From DASQMT01 sp963839615 (GTDB lineage Bacteria > Actinomycetota > Thermoleophilia > Solirubrobacterales > Solirubrobacteraceae): a DNA stretch of 64,000 nucleotides. A program made the position numbers and the translations under genes. Every line of letters starts with the position of its first letter. Positions within the stretch are counted from its first letter, which is position 1. Under the pieces are notes generated by a model. That model saw nothing but the letters and a program-made list of their open reading frames with translations. It was not told the origin of the DNA and ran no database searches. The stretch lies in the NCBI GenBank assembly GCA_963839615.1, contig CAWIVY010000007.1, positions 186,001-250,000 on the forward strand, in the 5' to 3' direction. This document shows, piece by piece, positions 9,795 through 18,857 of the stretch.

Positions 9795-9814
9795 GCGATA
9801 GCGTCGTGGCCGCG

Positions 9815-10543
9815 ATGGAGCGCCGCCACGTCCAGCTGCATCCCGACGGCCTCGGCCTGATCGCCTACGGCCACTACGGCAGGCCGCTGCTGGCGTTCCC
9901 CTCCGAGCGCGGTCAATGCCATGACTACGAGCAGCAGGGCATGGTCGACGCCGTCGCCGGGCTGCTCGATGCGGGCCGCGTGAAGCTCTACTGCGTCGAC
10001 GCCGCCGACGGCCGGACCTGGCACGACGGCTCGCTCCCGCTCGAGGAGCGCGCGCGCCGCCACGGCGCCTACGAGGAGTGGATCCTCGGATCGGTCGTGC
10101 CGTTCATCGCCTCCGATTGCGGCGGCGCGCAGGAGATCGCCGTCACGGGGCCGAGCTTCGGCGCCTACCACGCCGCCAACTTCGCGCTCAGGCGCGCCGA
10201 CCTGTTCCCGCTGGCGATCTGCCAGAGCGGCATCTACGACGTCTCGGCCGTCGGCTGGGGCGAGCGTGGTGACGCCGTCTACTTCAACAACCCCGCCGAC
10301 TACGTCCCGCACCTGCACGGGGACCACCTCGACTGGCTGCGTGGCCGGCTGAACATGCTGATCGTCTGCGGCCAGGGCCAGTGGGAGGACACGACCGGCG
10401 CGCTCGAGAGCTCCAAGCGCTTCGCCGGGATGCTGGGGGAGAAGGGCCTCTCACACGAGCTCGACCTGTGGGGCCACGACGTCCCGCACGACTGGCCGTC
10501 GTGGCGCGCCCAGCTGGCCCATCACCTGCCGCGCTTCTGCTGA
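9815..10543 (+). CDS. Esterase-like alpha/beta hydrolase
   Basis: About 242 residues with an esterase D-type alpha/beta hydrolase fold. The nucleophile elbow is TGPSFGAYHA (GxSxG), and a late His is in WGHDVPHDW. The family (COG4947-like by eye) is short, cytosolic and mostly uncharacterised. ATG 9815 is used; an in-frame GTG at 9806 is possible. A TAGCGT hexamer at 9799-9804 sits ten bases upstream, so it may have its own leaderless promoter. It ends three bases before the convergent STAS gene, with no room for a separate terminator. Confidence 0.75.
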   Translation: MERRHVQLHPDGLGLIAYGHYGRPLLAFPSERGQCHDYEQQGMVDAVAGLLDAGRVKLYCVDAADGRTWHDGSLPLEERARRHGAYEEWILGSVVPFIASDCGGAQEIAVTGPSFGAYHAANFALRRADLFPLAICQSGIYDVSAVGWGERGDAVYFNNPADYVPHLHGDHLDWLRGRLNMLIVCGQGQWEDTTGALESSKRFAGMLGEKGLSHELDLWGHDVPHDWPSWRAQLAHHLPRFC

Positions 10544-10546
10544 GGG

Positions 10547-10885
10547 CTAAGCCGCGGCGAACGCGTCGTCGCGCGTCGGGCAGAGGTGGAAGCGGTTCGT
10601 GAGGTTCGTCAGCTCGAGCAGCCGGCGCACCGGGCCGTCCGCGCAGACGATGCGCAGCCGCTTGCCGGCCGACTCGATCTCGTTGCCCGCCTTGAGCAGC
10701 GTCCCCAGCGCGGTCGAGTCGATGAAGTCGACGCCTGCGAGGTCGAGCACGATCAGCGAGCCGGGCGAGCCGGCGGCCATCAGCAGCACGGTCGAGAGCT
10801 CCGGCGTGGCGGCGATGTCGAGCTCACCCGTGATCGAGATCAGGTGCCCGGCGTCGATCGGATCGTGTTCGAGGGTGTAGGCCAT
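10547..10885 (-). CDS. STAS-domain protein (anti-sigma factor antagonist-like)
   Basis: A 112-residue STAS domain. The conserved loop GVDFIDSTALGTLL carries the Asp-Ser pair (Ser about 57) phosphorylated by anti-sigma kinases in SpoIIAA/RsbV relatives. No anti-sigma kinase or sigma factor gene is adjacent, so the partner must be elsewhere. A TAAGGT hexamer at 10895-10900 (read on the minus strand) ends nine bases before the ATG. It is convergent with the esterase gene and follows the flippase gene on the same strand after a 12-base gap. Confidence 0.88.
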   Translation of the reverse strand: MAYTLEHDPIDAGHLISITGELDIAATPELSTVLLMAAGSPGSLIVLDLAGVDFIDSTALGTLLKAGNEIESAGKRLRIVCADGPVRRLLELTNLTNRFHLCPTRDDAFAAA

Positions 10886-10897
10886 GTTCCGCCGACC

Positions 10898-12172
10898 TTA
10901 CCCGACGCGGCGATGCACGATCGTAAGGTTCGCGCACAGGAAGGCCGCGGCCCCCAGATACCCGACCTCGGCCCGCAGCAGCTCGTCGTCGATCACCGGG
11001 GCCACGAGCCAGCCGACGAACAGCACCGCCGCGAGCAGCCAGGCCGCAGCGGCGCGGCCCGCCTCGTCGCGCGCCAGCGCCGCCTGGTTGAGCGTGCCGG
11101 CCATCAGGTGGAAGCCCATGCCCAGCGCGACGAGCGCAAGGCCCCAGCGCCCGTAGGTCGCCGCGTCGTCGAACAGCAGGTCCATCGCCCAGGGGCCCAG
11201 CGCGACCAGCCCGGCCGCGATCGTGAGCGCGAAGCCCGCGATCGCGAGCATCGTGATGCGGACGGCGCGGTTCGCCTCCGCGCGCCCCGCACGCGCCTCG
11301 AGGCCGGCGAGATGGGGCAGCAGCGAGCCCTGGACGGCCTGGAAGAGCTGCAGCGGCGCGCGCGCGATCAGCAGCACGTTGAAGACGAAGCCGGCGACGA
11401 CCGCGTCGTCCGCCGTCAGGTCGCTCGTCAGCACGGCGGCGTTGAGCAGCGTCTGCTCGGCGAGCATGATCGCCAGCACCGCGATCGCGAAGCGGCCGCC
11501 GCGCGCGACGCCGAGGTCATCGCCACGGTCGCGCTCACCGGGCGGTCCGGCCTGGGCCTTGCGCGAGAACGCGAGCGGGACGACGACCAGCGACACGAAC
11601 GGCGCCGCGGCCATGCCGAGCGCGACTGCTGTCTGCCCCTCTGCGATCCCGACCGCGACGGCGAGCGCGAACAGGAGCCGCGAGCTCGCCTCCAGGAACA
11701 CGAGCCCGCCGTAGAGGCCGAACCGCTGGTGGCCGGCGAGCCAGCCGCGCGCGAAGTAGCTCGCGGCGTAGGCGAGCACCGCGACGACGAGGATCCAGTA
11801 CAGCGCCGCCGAGCCGTCGAAGAGCCCGTCCTCGATCGGCCCGCGGAGCGCGAGCGCGACGGCGGCGAAGGCGAGTGCGAAGCCGCCCTGGATCAGCAAC
11901 GGCGTTCGCAGCGGGTGGTCGTGCTCGAGCCCGCGCGCGCGGCGGTCGGCGATCGTGCGCGAGAGCAGCTGCTCGATCGGGCGGTAGATCACCGAGACGG
12001 TCACGAACAGCACCGACCAGAGCAGCGACACCGCCTTGTAGTCCGCGTCGTCGAGGACGTGCGAGGCGACCGAGAAGTACGCGAAGGTGACGAGCCCGGT
12101 GGTCGCTATCCCGAACGATAGGACCCTCGCCCCGCGGCCGTAGCTCAAACCCTTGCTAGGACCATCGTCCAC
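10898..12172 (-). CDS. Polysaccharide/oligosaccharide flippase (MATE/MVF-like)
   Basis: An integral membrane protein of about 424 residues with roughly 12 hydrophobic segments. Paired basic loops are typical of Wzx/MurJ-like lipid-linked oligosaccharide flippases. Likely role: moving undecaprenyl-linked sugars across the membrane. The start is unclear. GTG 12172 overlaps the methyltransferase by 28 bases; TTG 12148 would overlap its stop in a TTGA. Neighbours (methyltransferase, GT2 enzyme and GT-C proteins) support a surface-glycan locus. Confidence 0.75.
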   Translation of the reverse strand: MDDGPSKGLSYGRGARVLSFGIATTGLVTFAYFSVASHVLDDADYKAVSLLWSVLFVTVSVIYRPIEQLLSRTIADRRARGLEHDHPLRTPLLIQGGFALAFAAVALALRGPIEDGLFDGSAALYWILVVAVLAYAASYFARGWLAGHQRFGLYGGLVFLEASSRLLFALAVAVGIAEGQTAVALGMAAAPFVSLVVVPLAFSRKAQAGPPGERDRGDDLGVARGGRFAIAVLAIMLAEQTLLNAAVLTSDLTADDAVVAGFVFNVLLIARAPLQLFQAVQGSLLPHLAGLEARAGRAEANRAVRITMLAIAGFALTIAAGLVALGPWAMDLLFDDAATYGRWGLALVALGMGFHLMAGTLNQAALARDEAGRAAAAWLLAAVLFVGWLVAPVIDDELLRAEVGYLGAAAFLCANLTIVHRRVG

Positions 12173-12777
12173 GGAAAGGGCGACCGCGTCTCGACGACCT
12201 CGCCGTGGCGCGCGAGCAGCGCCTCGATGCTGCGGCGCGACCAGTGGTTGACGTGGCCCGGCGTGTTGCCGAGGTCCTTCACGTACGCGCCGCGCGCCAT
12301 GTTCAGGCCGCGCCAGAGCGGCTCGCGCGGGACCGAGACGAGGATGTGGCCGCCGCGCGCGCAGCGCGCCATCTCGGCGACGGCGTGCTCCGGGTCGGGC
12401 ACGTGCTCGAGCACCTCGATCGCGGTCGCGAGCGCGAACTCGCCGTCGGCGAACGGGAACGCCTCCTGCGCGCGCAGGATCCGGAACTCGAGGTTCGGCG
12501 CCGTGCGCTGCTCCCAGTGGCGCTGGATCTCCGGGTCCTCGAGGTCGAAGCCGACGACGCGCATCGCCGGCCGCGCGACCGCCCACTGGTGCGTGAGGAT
12601 CGCCTCGCCGCAGCCGACGTCGAGCACGGACCTGGGGTCGACCTGCTCGAACAGCTCGCCCAGCGAGCGCTGGAAGGTCGCCATCAGGCGCCGCACGACC
12701 GGGTTGGAAGAGCCGTACTTGTCGTAGGTGTTGCCGGTGACGGTGCCTTCGGCGTCGCGCGTGACCGTCGCGCTCAC
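12145..12777 (-). CDS. Class I SAM-dependent methyltransferase
   Basis: A 210-residue Rossmann methyltransferase. Motif I is VLDVGCGEAIL, the acidic residue after beta-2 is in VVGFDLEDPE, and ATAIEVLEHVPDP is the motif typical of UbiE/Methyltransf_11 members. Substrate cannot be read, but the position between a flippase and a GT2 glycosyltransferase suggests modification of a lipid-linked sugar. GTG 12777 overlaps the stop of the GT2 gene (GTGA), so it is coupled to it. Confidence 0.83.
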   Translation of the reverse strand: MSATVTRDAEGTVTGNTYDKYGSSNPVVRRLMATFQRSLGELFEQVDPRSVLDVGCGEAILTHQWAVARPAMRVVGFDLEDPEIQRHWEQRTAPNLEFRILRAQEAFPFADGEFALATAIEVLEHVPDPEHAVAEMARCARGGHILVSVPREPLWRGLNMARGAYVKDLGNTPGHVNHWSRRSIEALLARHGEVVETRSPFPWTMVLARV

Positions 12778-13829
12778 AGCTGGACCGCCTCGCGCTCCTC
12801 GGTCTTGCCGTGCCCGCCGGCGTGCGCTCCGGTCGTCGGCTCGCGCCCGGCCTCGGGCGTGCCGGGCTCGTAGTGCGACGGCGGCACGCCGAGCTCGAGC
12901 TCGACGCGGCGCACGCGCTCGAAGATGCGCTGCAACGTGATCCGCTGGCCGCTGATCAGGTCGCCGAGCACGCCGAGCGCGGCGAGCAGCATCGCGGCGT
13001 TGAAGAGCACGGCCCCGAGGATCAGCGACTGCACGTGGCCGCTGCCGTCGCCCGAGACCCAGAAGTAGAAGAACCGCCCCCACACGACCAGCGCGGCGAA
13101 GCCGACGATCAGGGCGCCCGTCATGAACACGCGCAGCGGCTCGTAGAGCGCGTAGATGCGGAAGATCGAGACCCCGTTGCGGCGGATGTACGTCCACATC
13201 GAGGGGAACAGGCGCGACTCGCGCAGCTTCGGGTTCGTCCGCACCGGGACGTGGTCGATCGCGACCGTCATCTTGCCCGCCTGGATGATCGTCTCGAGCG
13301 TGTAGGTGAACTTCGAGACCACCTGCAGGCCGAGCGCCGCCTCGCGGTTGTACGCGCGGAAGCCGGAGGTCGTGTCGGGCACCGTGGTCTGGGACGCCTG
13401 GCGCACGATCCAGGACCCGAGCCGCTGCAGCAGCTTCTTCGCCGGCGAGAAGTGCTCGATCGTCTTCACCTGGCGGTCGCCCACGACCATGTCGGCATCG
13501 CCCGCGATGATCGGCGCGACGAGCGTGGCCACGTCGCGGCCGTCGTACTGGTTGTCGGCGTCGGTGTTGACGATCACGTCCGCGCCGAGCTTGAGGCACG
13601 CGTCGAGCCCCGCCTGGAAGCCGCTCGCGAGGCCCTTGTTGTTCGTCAGGCGCACGATGTGGTCGACGCCGTTCGCGCGTGCGACGTCGATCGTCCGGTC
13701 GGTCGAGCCGTCGTCGATGATCAGCCACTCGACCACGTCGAAGCCCGCCACCTCGCGGGGCAGGTCGTGCAGCGTGACGGGGAGCGATTCCTCCTCGTTC
13801 AAGCAGGGGATCTGGATGATGAGCTTCAT
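12774..13829 (-). CDS. GT2 family glycosyltransferase (DPM1/polyprenyl-phosphate type)
   Basis: A 351-residue enzyme. The GT-A domain has IPCLNEEESLP, IIDDGSTD, a NTDADNQYDG metal-binding motif and DTTSGFRAYNR. Two hydrophobic segments near residues 225-300 anchor it, and a charged tail follows. This matches polyprenyl-phosphate mannose/glucose synthases, which make the lipid-linked sugar donor used by GT-C enzymes. Three GT-C-like genes are divergently transcribed 33 bases away, so donor synthesis and use may share regulation. ATG 13829 follows a TAGCTT hexamer read on this strand. Confidence 0.87.
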   Translation of the reverse strand: MKLIIQIPCLNEEESLPVTLHDLPREVAGFDVVEWLIIDDGSTDRTIDVARANGVDHIVRLTNNKGLASGFQAGLDACLKLGADVIVNTDADNQYDGRDVATLVAPIIAGDADMVVGDRQVKTIEHFSPAKKLLQRLGSWIVRQASQTTVPDTTSGFRAYNREAALGLQVVSKFTYTLETIIQAGKMTVAIDHVPVRTNPKLRESRLFPSMWTYIRRNGVSIFRIYALYEPLRVFMTGALIVGFAALVVWGRFFYFWVSGDGSGHVQSLILGAVLFNAAMLLAALGVLGDLISGQRITLQRIFERVRRVELELGVPPSHYEPGTPEAGREPTTGAHAGGHGKTEEREAVQL

Positions 13830-13845
13830 GGCGGCGGAGGGGTCA

Positions 13846-13855
13846 AAGCTACCAT
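13846..13855. promoter_or_regulatory. Overlapping divergent -10 elements
   Basis: Plus strand TACCAT (13850-13855) ends seven bases before the GTG at 13863. Minus strand TAGCTT (complement of 13846-13851) lies 16 bases before the ATG at 13829. The two hexamers share two bases, so the divergent glycosylation genes may compete for polymerase. Inferred from sequence only. Confidence 0.45.
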
Positions 13856-13862
13856 CGGCGCC

Positions 13863-15560
13863 GTGATTCGACGCCTGCGCGACGAGGGCCCCGCACTCGC
13901 CGTGCTCGGCCTCATCATGGTTGCGGGCCTCGTCCTGCGCGTCGTCCACAACGACCACGGGCTGCCTTACGTCTACTACGTCGACGAGGGGTCGCACTTC
14001 ACGAAGCGCGCCGTGGAGGTCTTCAACGACGCGAATCCCGGCTACTTCCAGAACCCGTCGGCCTACACCTACCTGCTGCACCTGCTCTACCGCGCTGTCT
14101 CGCTGCCGTTCGGCGGCGGCGAGAAGATCCTCGGCGGCTATCGCAACAACGCCGAATGGATCTTCGAGCTCTCGCGCGGGCTCGCGGCCGTGCTGTGCCT
14201 CGCCGGCGTCGCCGCCGTGTATTACGCCGGTCGCCAGCTCTGGAACCGCCGCACCGGGCTCGTCGCCGCCGCGATCCTCTGCTTCGCGTTCCTGCCGGTC
14301 GCGTTCTCGCGCATCGCCGTGACCGACGTGGGAACGCTGGCGCCGGTAGCCCTGACGCTGCTGTTCGCGATCCGCATGCACGAGACGGGCGGTCTGAAGT
14401 GGTGCGCCGCGGCAGGCGTCGCGGCAGGGCTGGCGGTCGGCTTCAAGTACACCGCCGGGCTGGTCCTGATCGCGCCGGCGCTCGCGCTGCTGCTGCCGCT
14501 CGCCGCCGCGCGCAATGGCCCCGCGTTGCGCGCCACCCTCGTCGGCGGGCTCGTGCTCGGCGCCGGCGCGCTGCTCGCCTTCCTCGTCACGAACCCGTAC
14601 TTCTTCATCGACCTCAAGACCGCGCTGCACCAGCTGCGCGGCCAGGCCGAGCTGGCCGGCAACCAGGACAAGTTCGGCCAGGAGCGCGACACGGGCGTTC
14701 TCTACTACCTCGACAGCCTGACCTGGGGGCTCGGCTGGGCGGCGGCCGCCGCGGCCGCCGCGGGCGCTGTGCTGCTCGCGCGGCGCGACCGCGTATGGCT
14801 GGCGCTGCTGCTCGCCTTCCCGCTCGCGCTGTTCGTCTACCTGAGCCTGCAGTCGCGCTTCTTCGGGCGCTGGCTGCTGCCGATCTATCCCGCGCTCGCG
14901 CTGCTCGCCGGCTACGCGGTGGTGCGGGCGATCGAGGTCGTGCGCGCGCGGGCGCCGCGGCTGGAATGGCCGGCGGTGGCCGTCGCGGGGGTGCTCTTGC
15001 TGTGGCAGCCGCTCGCCGCCGACGCGCGCTCGATGGCGGTGCTCGGACAGCGCGACACGCGCGAGATCGCGCGCGACTGGCTCGTCGCGAACGAGCGCCG
15101 CGAGCTGCGCATCATCATCGAGCCGGCGGTGCCCGAGCGCTACTACTGGCCGGTGCGCAACAACCGCCCGCAGAAGCTCGCGCGCGCGCAGTTCGTCGAC
15201 GAGTTCATCCGCGACATCCGCGAGACGCACGTCGAGTACGGCCGCACGCTGCGGCCCGGCGTGCTCGAGCGCTATCGCCGCCAGGGCTACTGCATGGTGA
15301 TGACGATGGACCTGATCCGGGGGCGCGCGGAAGCGGCCGGCAACCGCTCCGCGCTCGCCTACTACGCGCGGCTCGAGCAGGAGTCCGACGTCGTCTTCGC
15401 CGTCAGCCCGTTCCGCGCCGACGCGGATCCGCAGCCGTTCAGCTTCGACCTCTCCTACAGCTACTACTCGCCCGCCTACGAGCGTCCCGGGCCCGACGTC
15501 AGGATCTACCGGCTGCGCGACTGCGAGCAGCGCTACGGCCCGCGGAAGCGCGCGTCGTGA
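13863..15560 (+). CDS. GT-C glycosyltransferase-like membrane protein (PMT/ArnT fold), copy A
   Basis: A 565-residue polytopic protein. The first luminal loop after helix 1 has the acidic YYVDEGSHFTKRAVEVF motif expected of GT-C enzymes using polyprenyl-phosphate sugars. About ten helices follow, then a C-terminal domain ending near residue 565. It is a paralogue of the next gene, with matching HGLP, DE.xHF and TWGLGW segments. Start GTG 13863 has no Shine-Dalgarno but a -10 seven bases upstream, consistent with leaderless expression. The acceptor (protein or lipid) is not known. Confidence 0.8.
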   Translation: MIRRLRDEGPALAVLGLIMVAGLVLRVVHNDHGLPYVYYVDEGSHFTKRAVEVFNDANPGYFQNPSAYTYLLHLLYRAVSLPFGGGEKILGGYRNNAEWIFELSRGLAAVLCLAGVAAVYYAGRQLWNRRTGLVAAAILCFAFLPVAFSRIAVTDVGTLAPVALTLLFAIRMHETGGLKWCAAAGVAAGLAVGFKYTAGLVLIAPALALLLPLAAARNGPALRATLVGGLVLGAGALLAFLVTNPYFFIDLKTALHQLRGQAELAGNQDKFGQERDTGVLYYLDSLTWGLGWAAAAAAAAGAVLLARRDRVWLALLLAFPLALFVYLSLQSRFFGRWLLPIYPALALLAGYAVVRAIEVVRARAPRLEWPAVAVAGVLLLWQPLAADARSMAVLGQRDTREIARDWLVANERRELRIIIEPAVPERYYWPVRNNRPQKLARAQFVDEFIRDIRETHVEYGRTLRPGVLERYRRQGYCMVMTMDLIRGRAEAAGNRSALAYYARLEQESDVVFAVSPFRADADPQPFSFDLSYSYYSPAYERPGPDVRIYRLRDCEQRYGPRKRAS

Positions 15561-17296
15561 CCGTCCACGAGGACACCGGGCCCGCCGCGGCGCCGGGCGC
15601 CCAGCCGCTGGCCGGGCCGCCGCCGGCGGCGCCGGCGATCCGCCGCCGCACCGCGCTCGGACTGCTCGGGGCGATCCTGGCCGCGGCGCTCGCGCTGCGG
15701 CTCTGGCACCTCGATCACGGGCTGCCGTTCGCGTTCAACGCGGACGAGGCCGAGCACTTCGTGCCCCGTGCGGTGGAGATGTTCCGCGGCGGGCTCGACC
15801 CCGGCTACTACGAGAACCCGCCGGCGCTCACCTACCTGCTCTACGCGATCTTCAAGGTCCGCTTCACCGCGGGCTTCCCGTTCGGCGGCGGGCACGGCCT
15901 CGCGCGCGGCTTCGCCGCCGATCCCGAGGCGGCGTTCCTCACCGCGCGCGTCGCGGTCGCGCTGATCGGCACGCTCGTCGTCGGGCTCGCCTACTGGGCC
16001 GGCACGCGCTTCTACGAGCGCCGCGTCGGGCTCGTCGCCGCCGCGCTGATGGCGGTCGCGTTCCTGCCGGTCTTCTACTCCAAGCACGCGCTCAACGACG
16101 TCGTCACGCTCGCGCCCGTGACGCTCGCGCTGGTCGGTTGCCTGCTCGTCTACGAGCGCGGCCGCTGGCTCGACTGGGCGATCGCGGGCGGCGCGGTCGG
16201 CGCGGCGATCGCGACGAAGTACACGGCCGGGGCGATGCTGCTGCCCGTGGCCGTGGCCGCCGGCCTGCGGGTCCTCGACACTCGCTCTTCGCCTTCGGCG
16301 GCGAGAAGCACCGGCGATCGCACGGAGATCAAGCGGGCCGCCGGCGGCCTAGTCGTCGCGGGCATCGCCTGCGCCGCCGTGGCCGTGCTGCTGAACCCGT
16401 ACGCGCTGCTCAACCTCGACGAGGCGCGCCGGCAGGTGAACGCGCAGTCGGGCCAGGCAGACACCGCCAAGCTCGGCCAGGACGACGTGCGCGGCTGGAT
16501 CTACTACGTCGGCACGCTCGGCTGGGGCCTCGGCTGGGTGCCGCTGGCCGCCGCGGTCGGCGGCGCGGTCGCCGCGCTGCGGCAGGACTGGCGGCGCGCG
16601 CTGCTCTTGATCGCGTTCCCCCTCTTCCTCTACCTCTTCCTCGGCAGCCAGGGGCGCTTCTTCGGGCGCTGGCTGCTGCCCGCCTACCCGATGCTGTGCG
16701 TGCTCGCGGGGTACGGCATCGTCGCGCTGGCGAGCGCGGTCAGCGCGCGACCGCGCCGCGCGGCTGCGCTCGTCGTCGGCCTTGCCGCGCTGGCCTGCGC
16801 GCAGGGCCTGCTCACGAGCGTCCACGTCGACCGCGTGCTCGGCCGCACGGACACGCGCGAGCAGGCGCTGCGCTGGATCGGCGCGCACGTCCCGGGCGGC
16901 GCGCCCCTGGTCGTGGAGCCGTTCGTGCCCGAGTCATGGCGCGACGCGCTGAAACACCCCGTGTATCCCGTCGAGCGGCCGTTCCAGGCCTACGAGAAGC
17001 GCCTGCGCGTGCGCGACCTCGCCCGCTACCGGCGCCGCGGCTACTGCTGGGTCGTGGTCGGGAGCCTGCAGAAGGATCGCGGGCTCAAGGCCGGGCTGCG
17101 CAGCTCGCGCAACTACTACCGCGCGCTCGGCGCGGCGAGCGAGCGCACCGTCACGTTCTCGCCGTACGCGCGCGGTGCGGACCCGGTGGAGTTCTCCTAC
17201 GACGCGTCGTTCAACTACCACCCACGCGCCTACGAGCGGCCTGGGCCGGTCGTGGAGATCCATCGCCTGCGCGACTGCACCCCGGCGGTAGGGTGA
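15557..17296 (+). CDS. GT-C glycosyltransferase-like membrane protein, copy B
   Basis: A 579-residue paralogue of the preceding gene. It has HLDHGLPFAFNADEAEHF in the first loop, YENPPALTYLLY, NPYALLNLDEARRQ and LGWGLGWV, matching copy A along its length. A Pro/Ala-rich cytosolic N-terminus precedes helix 1. GTG overlaps the stop of copy A (GTGA). Tandem duplication followed by divergence is the simplest reading; different acceptor or sugar specificity is possible. Confidence 0.8.
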   Translation: MTVHEDTGPAAAPGAQPLAGPPPAAPAIRRRTALGLLGAILAAALALRLWHLDHGLPFAFNADEAEHFVPRAVEMFRGGLDPGYYENPPALTYLLYAIFKVRFTAGFPFGGGHGLARGFAADPEAAFLTARVAVALIGTLVVGLAYWAGTRFYERRVGLVAAALMAVAFLPVFYSKHALNDVVTLAPVTLALVGCLLVYERGRWLDWAIAGGAVGAAIATKYTAGAMLLPVAVAAGLRVLDTRSSPSAARSTGDRTEIKRAAGGLVVAGIACAAVAVLLNPYALLNLDEARRQVNAQSGQADTAKLGQDDVRGWIYYVGTLGWGLGWVPLAAAVGGAVAALRQDWRRALLLIAFPLFLYLFLGSQGRFFGRWLLPAYPMLCVLAGYGIVALASAVSARPRRAAALVVGLAALACAQGLLTSVHVDRVLGRTDTREQALRWIGAHVPGGAPLVVEPFVPESWRDALKHPVYPVERPFQAYEKRLRVRDLARYRRRGYCWVVVGSLQKDRGLKAGLRSSRNYYRALGAASERTVTFSPYARGADPVEFSYDASFNYHPRAYERPGPVVEIHRLRDCTPAVG

Positions 17297-18828
17297 GCCG
17301 CCCGCGCATGTCCGTGACCGATCCCAGCATGCCGCGGACGCCGCCGCCAGGGCAAGAGCCGCTGCCGGCGCGCGGCGGGTCCCGGCAGTGGGACCACAGG
17401 CTGACCTACGGGCTGCTCGCGCTCGGCGTCGTCGTCATCCTCGCGGTCTTCCTGGTCTACGAGACCTATCCCAACTACGACACCTACTACACGCTCGTGT
17501 GGGGCAAGGAGCTCGCGAACTGGCAGCTGCCCGACTACGACGTGTTCCGCACGCCGACGCCGCACCCGCTCTCGACCCTCGTGGCATGGGCGATGGCGCC
17601 GTTCGGCACCGCGAGCGACCGCATCCTCGTGCTCGCCTCGCTGTTCGGGCTGCTCGGCTTCTACGTCGCCACGTTCGTGTTCACCGAGCGGCTGCTGGGC
17701 CGGCTGATCGCCCTGATCGCGCTCGCCGTGATGCTCACGCGCACGGACATGCAGCTGCTCGCGCTGCGGGCGATGTTCGACCTGCCGTTCTACCTGATGA
17801 TCTTCGTAGCCGCGGTGCTCGAGCTGCGGCGCCCGCGCTGCGGCTGGCCGGTGCTGGCGCTGCTCTTCCTGGCCGGCCTGCTGCGCCCGGAGGCATGGCT
17901 GCTGGCGGGCGTCTATTGGCTCTGGCTCGTGCCGGTCACGCCGCGCCCGGTGCTTTTCCGGTACGCGCTCCTGGTCGCCGCCGCGCCGCTGCTCTGGCTC
18001 GCCTCGGACCTGATCGTGACCGGCGAGCCGTTCTACTCGCTCACCTCGACGCGCGAGGTGTCGGGCCAGTTCGGGCGCAACCGCGGACTGTTCGACGCGA
18101 TCGTGCACGTCCCGGAGTACTCCGGCGGCAACGACCGCATCGTCACCGTCGGCGCGGGCGGGCTCGGGTTGCTGCTCGCCGTCTACATCCTGCGCCGGCG
18201 CGCCGCGCTGCCGCTCGCGCTCGGCGGCCTCGGCGTGGCGACGTTCCTGATCATCGCCACCGCCGGCCTGTCGGTGATCCCGCGCTACATGACGATCCCG
18301 TCGCTGCTGCTCTCGCTCTGCGTCGCGGTGGCGCTGGGAGGCTGGACGCTCGTCGAGGGCCGCACGCCGCGTCGCGTGGCGATCGGGATCGCCGTCGTGT
18401 CGGCGCTGTTGATCGGCTGGCGCGCGCCGTACTACTACCGCGACTTCGCCAAGCTCGCCGACCAGGCCGGGTTCATCGAGGCCCAGCACAAGGGCCTGCA
18501 GGGAGTGCTCGACGCGCCGCGGGTCGTCCCCGAGCTGCAGTCGTGCCGCCCGGTCACGGTGCCGACGCACTCCGTGATCCCGGTGATCCGCTACGAGACG
18601 GGCCTGCCCAAGGAGGCGCTCGAGGCGTCGATCGCGCAGCGCCGGGCGCCCAGCGAAGGGCTGCTGCTGATCGGCCGGACGTTCAACTTCGAGCCCGGCA
18701 CCGGCCGCGCGAACACCGCCTCCAAGCCGCGCGCGTCGGCGCGCAAGCGCTGGTCGAACAAGCCGCTGCCCGGGTTCGAGCGCATCGGCCGCAGCGGGCG
18801 CTGGAGCGCGTACGCGCGCTGCCCCTGA
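17293..18828 (+). CDS. Polytopic membrane protein, GT-C-like
   Basis: A 511-residue protein with about ten hydrophobic segments. The first loop has YETYPNYDTYYTLVWGKEL with acidic residues where GT-C enzymes bind donor, and RTDMQLL and GLLRPEAWLL follow. It is more divergent than copies A and B, so a glycosyltransferase role is inferred from topology and context. GTG 17293 overlaps the copy B stop; ATG 17308 is an alternative. Last gene of the three-gene GT-C run before the riboflavin operon. Confidence 0.68.
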   Translation: MSRPRMSVTDPSMPRTPPPGQEPLPARGGSRQWDHRLTYGLLALGVVVILAVFLVYETYPNYDTYYTLVWGKELANWQLPDYDVFRTPTPHPLSTLVAWAMAPFGTASDRILVLASLFGLLGFYVATFVFTERLLGRLIALIALAVMLTRTDMQLLALRAMFDLPFYLMIFVAAVLELRRPRCGWPVLALLFLAGLLRPEAWLLAGVYWLWLVPVTPRPVLFRYALLVAAAPLLWLASDLIVTGEPFYSLTSTREVSGQFGRNRGLFDAIVHVPEYSGGNDRIVTVGAGGLGLLLAVYILRRRAALPLALGGLGVATFLIIATAGLSVIPRYMTIPSLLLSLCVAVALGGWTLVEGRTPRRVAIGIAVVSALLIGWRAPYYYRDFAKLADQAGFIEAQHKGLQGVLDAPRVVPELQSCRPVTVPTHSVIPVIRYETGLPKEALEASIAQRRAPSEGLLLIGRTFNFEPGTGRANTASKPRASARKRWSNKPLPGFERIGRSGRWSAYARCP

Positions 18829-18839
18829 CCCGCCGTCCG

Positions 18840-18845
18840 TATCCT
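18840..18845 (+). promoter_or_regulatory. Putative -10 TATCCT of the riboflavin operon
   Basis: TATCCT ends 12 bases before the ribD ATG. Transcription would start about five bases upstream of the gene. The 29-base gap leaves no room for an FMN riboswitch. Confidence 0.45.
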
Positions 18846-18857
18846 GAGTCCTGCCGC

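Noticed and set aside
18829..18857. FMN riboswitch before ribD
   Set aside because: The gap is 29 bases and lacks the conserved RFN elements.
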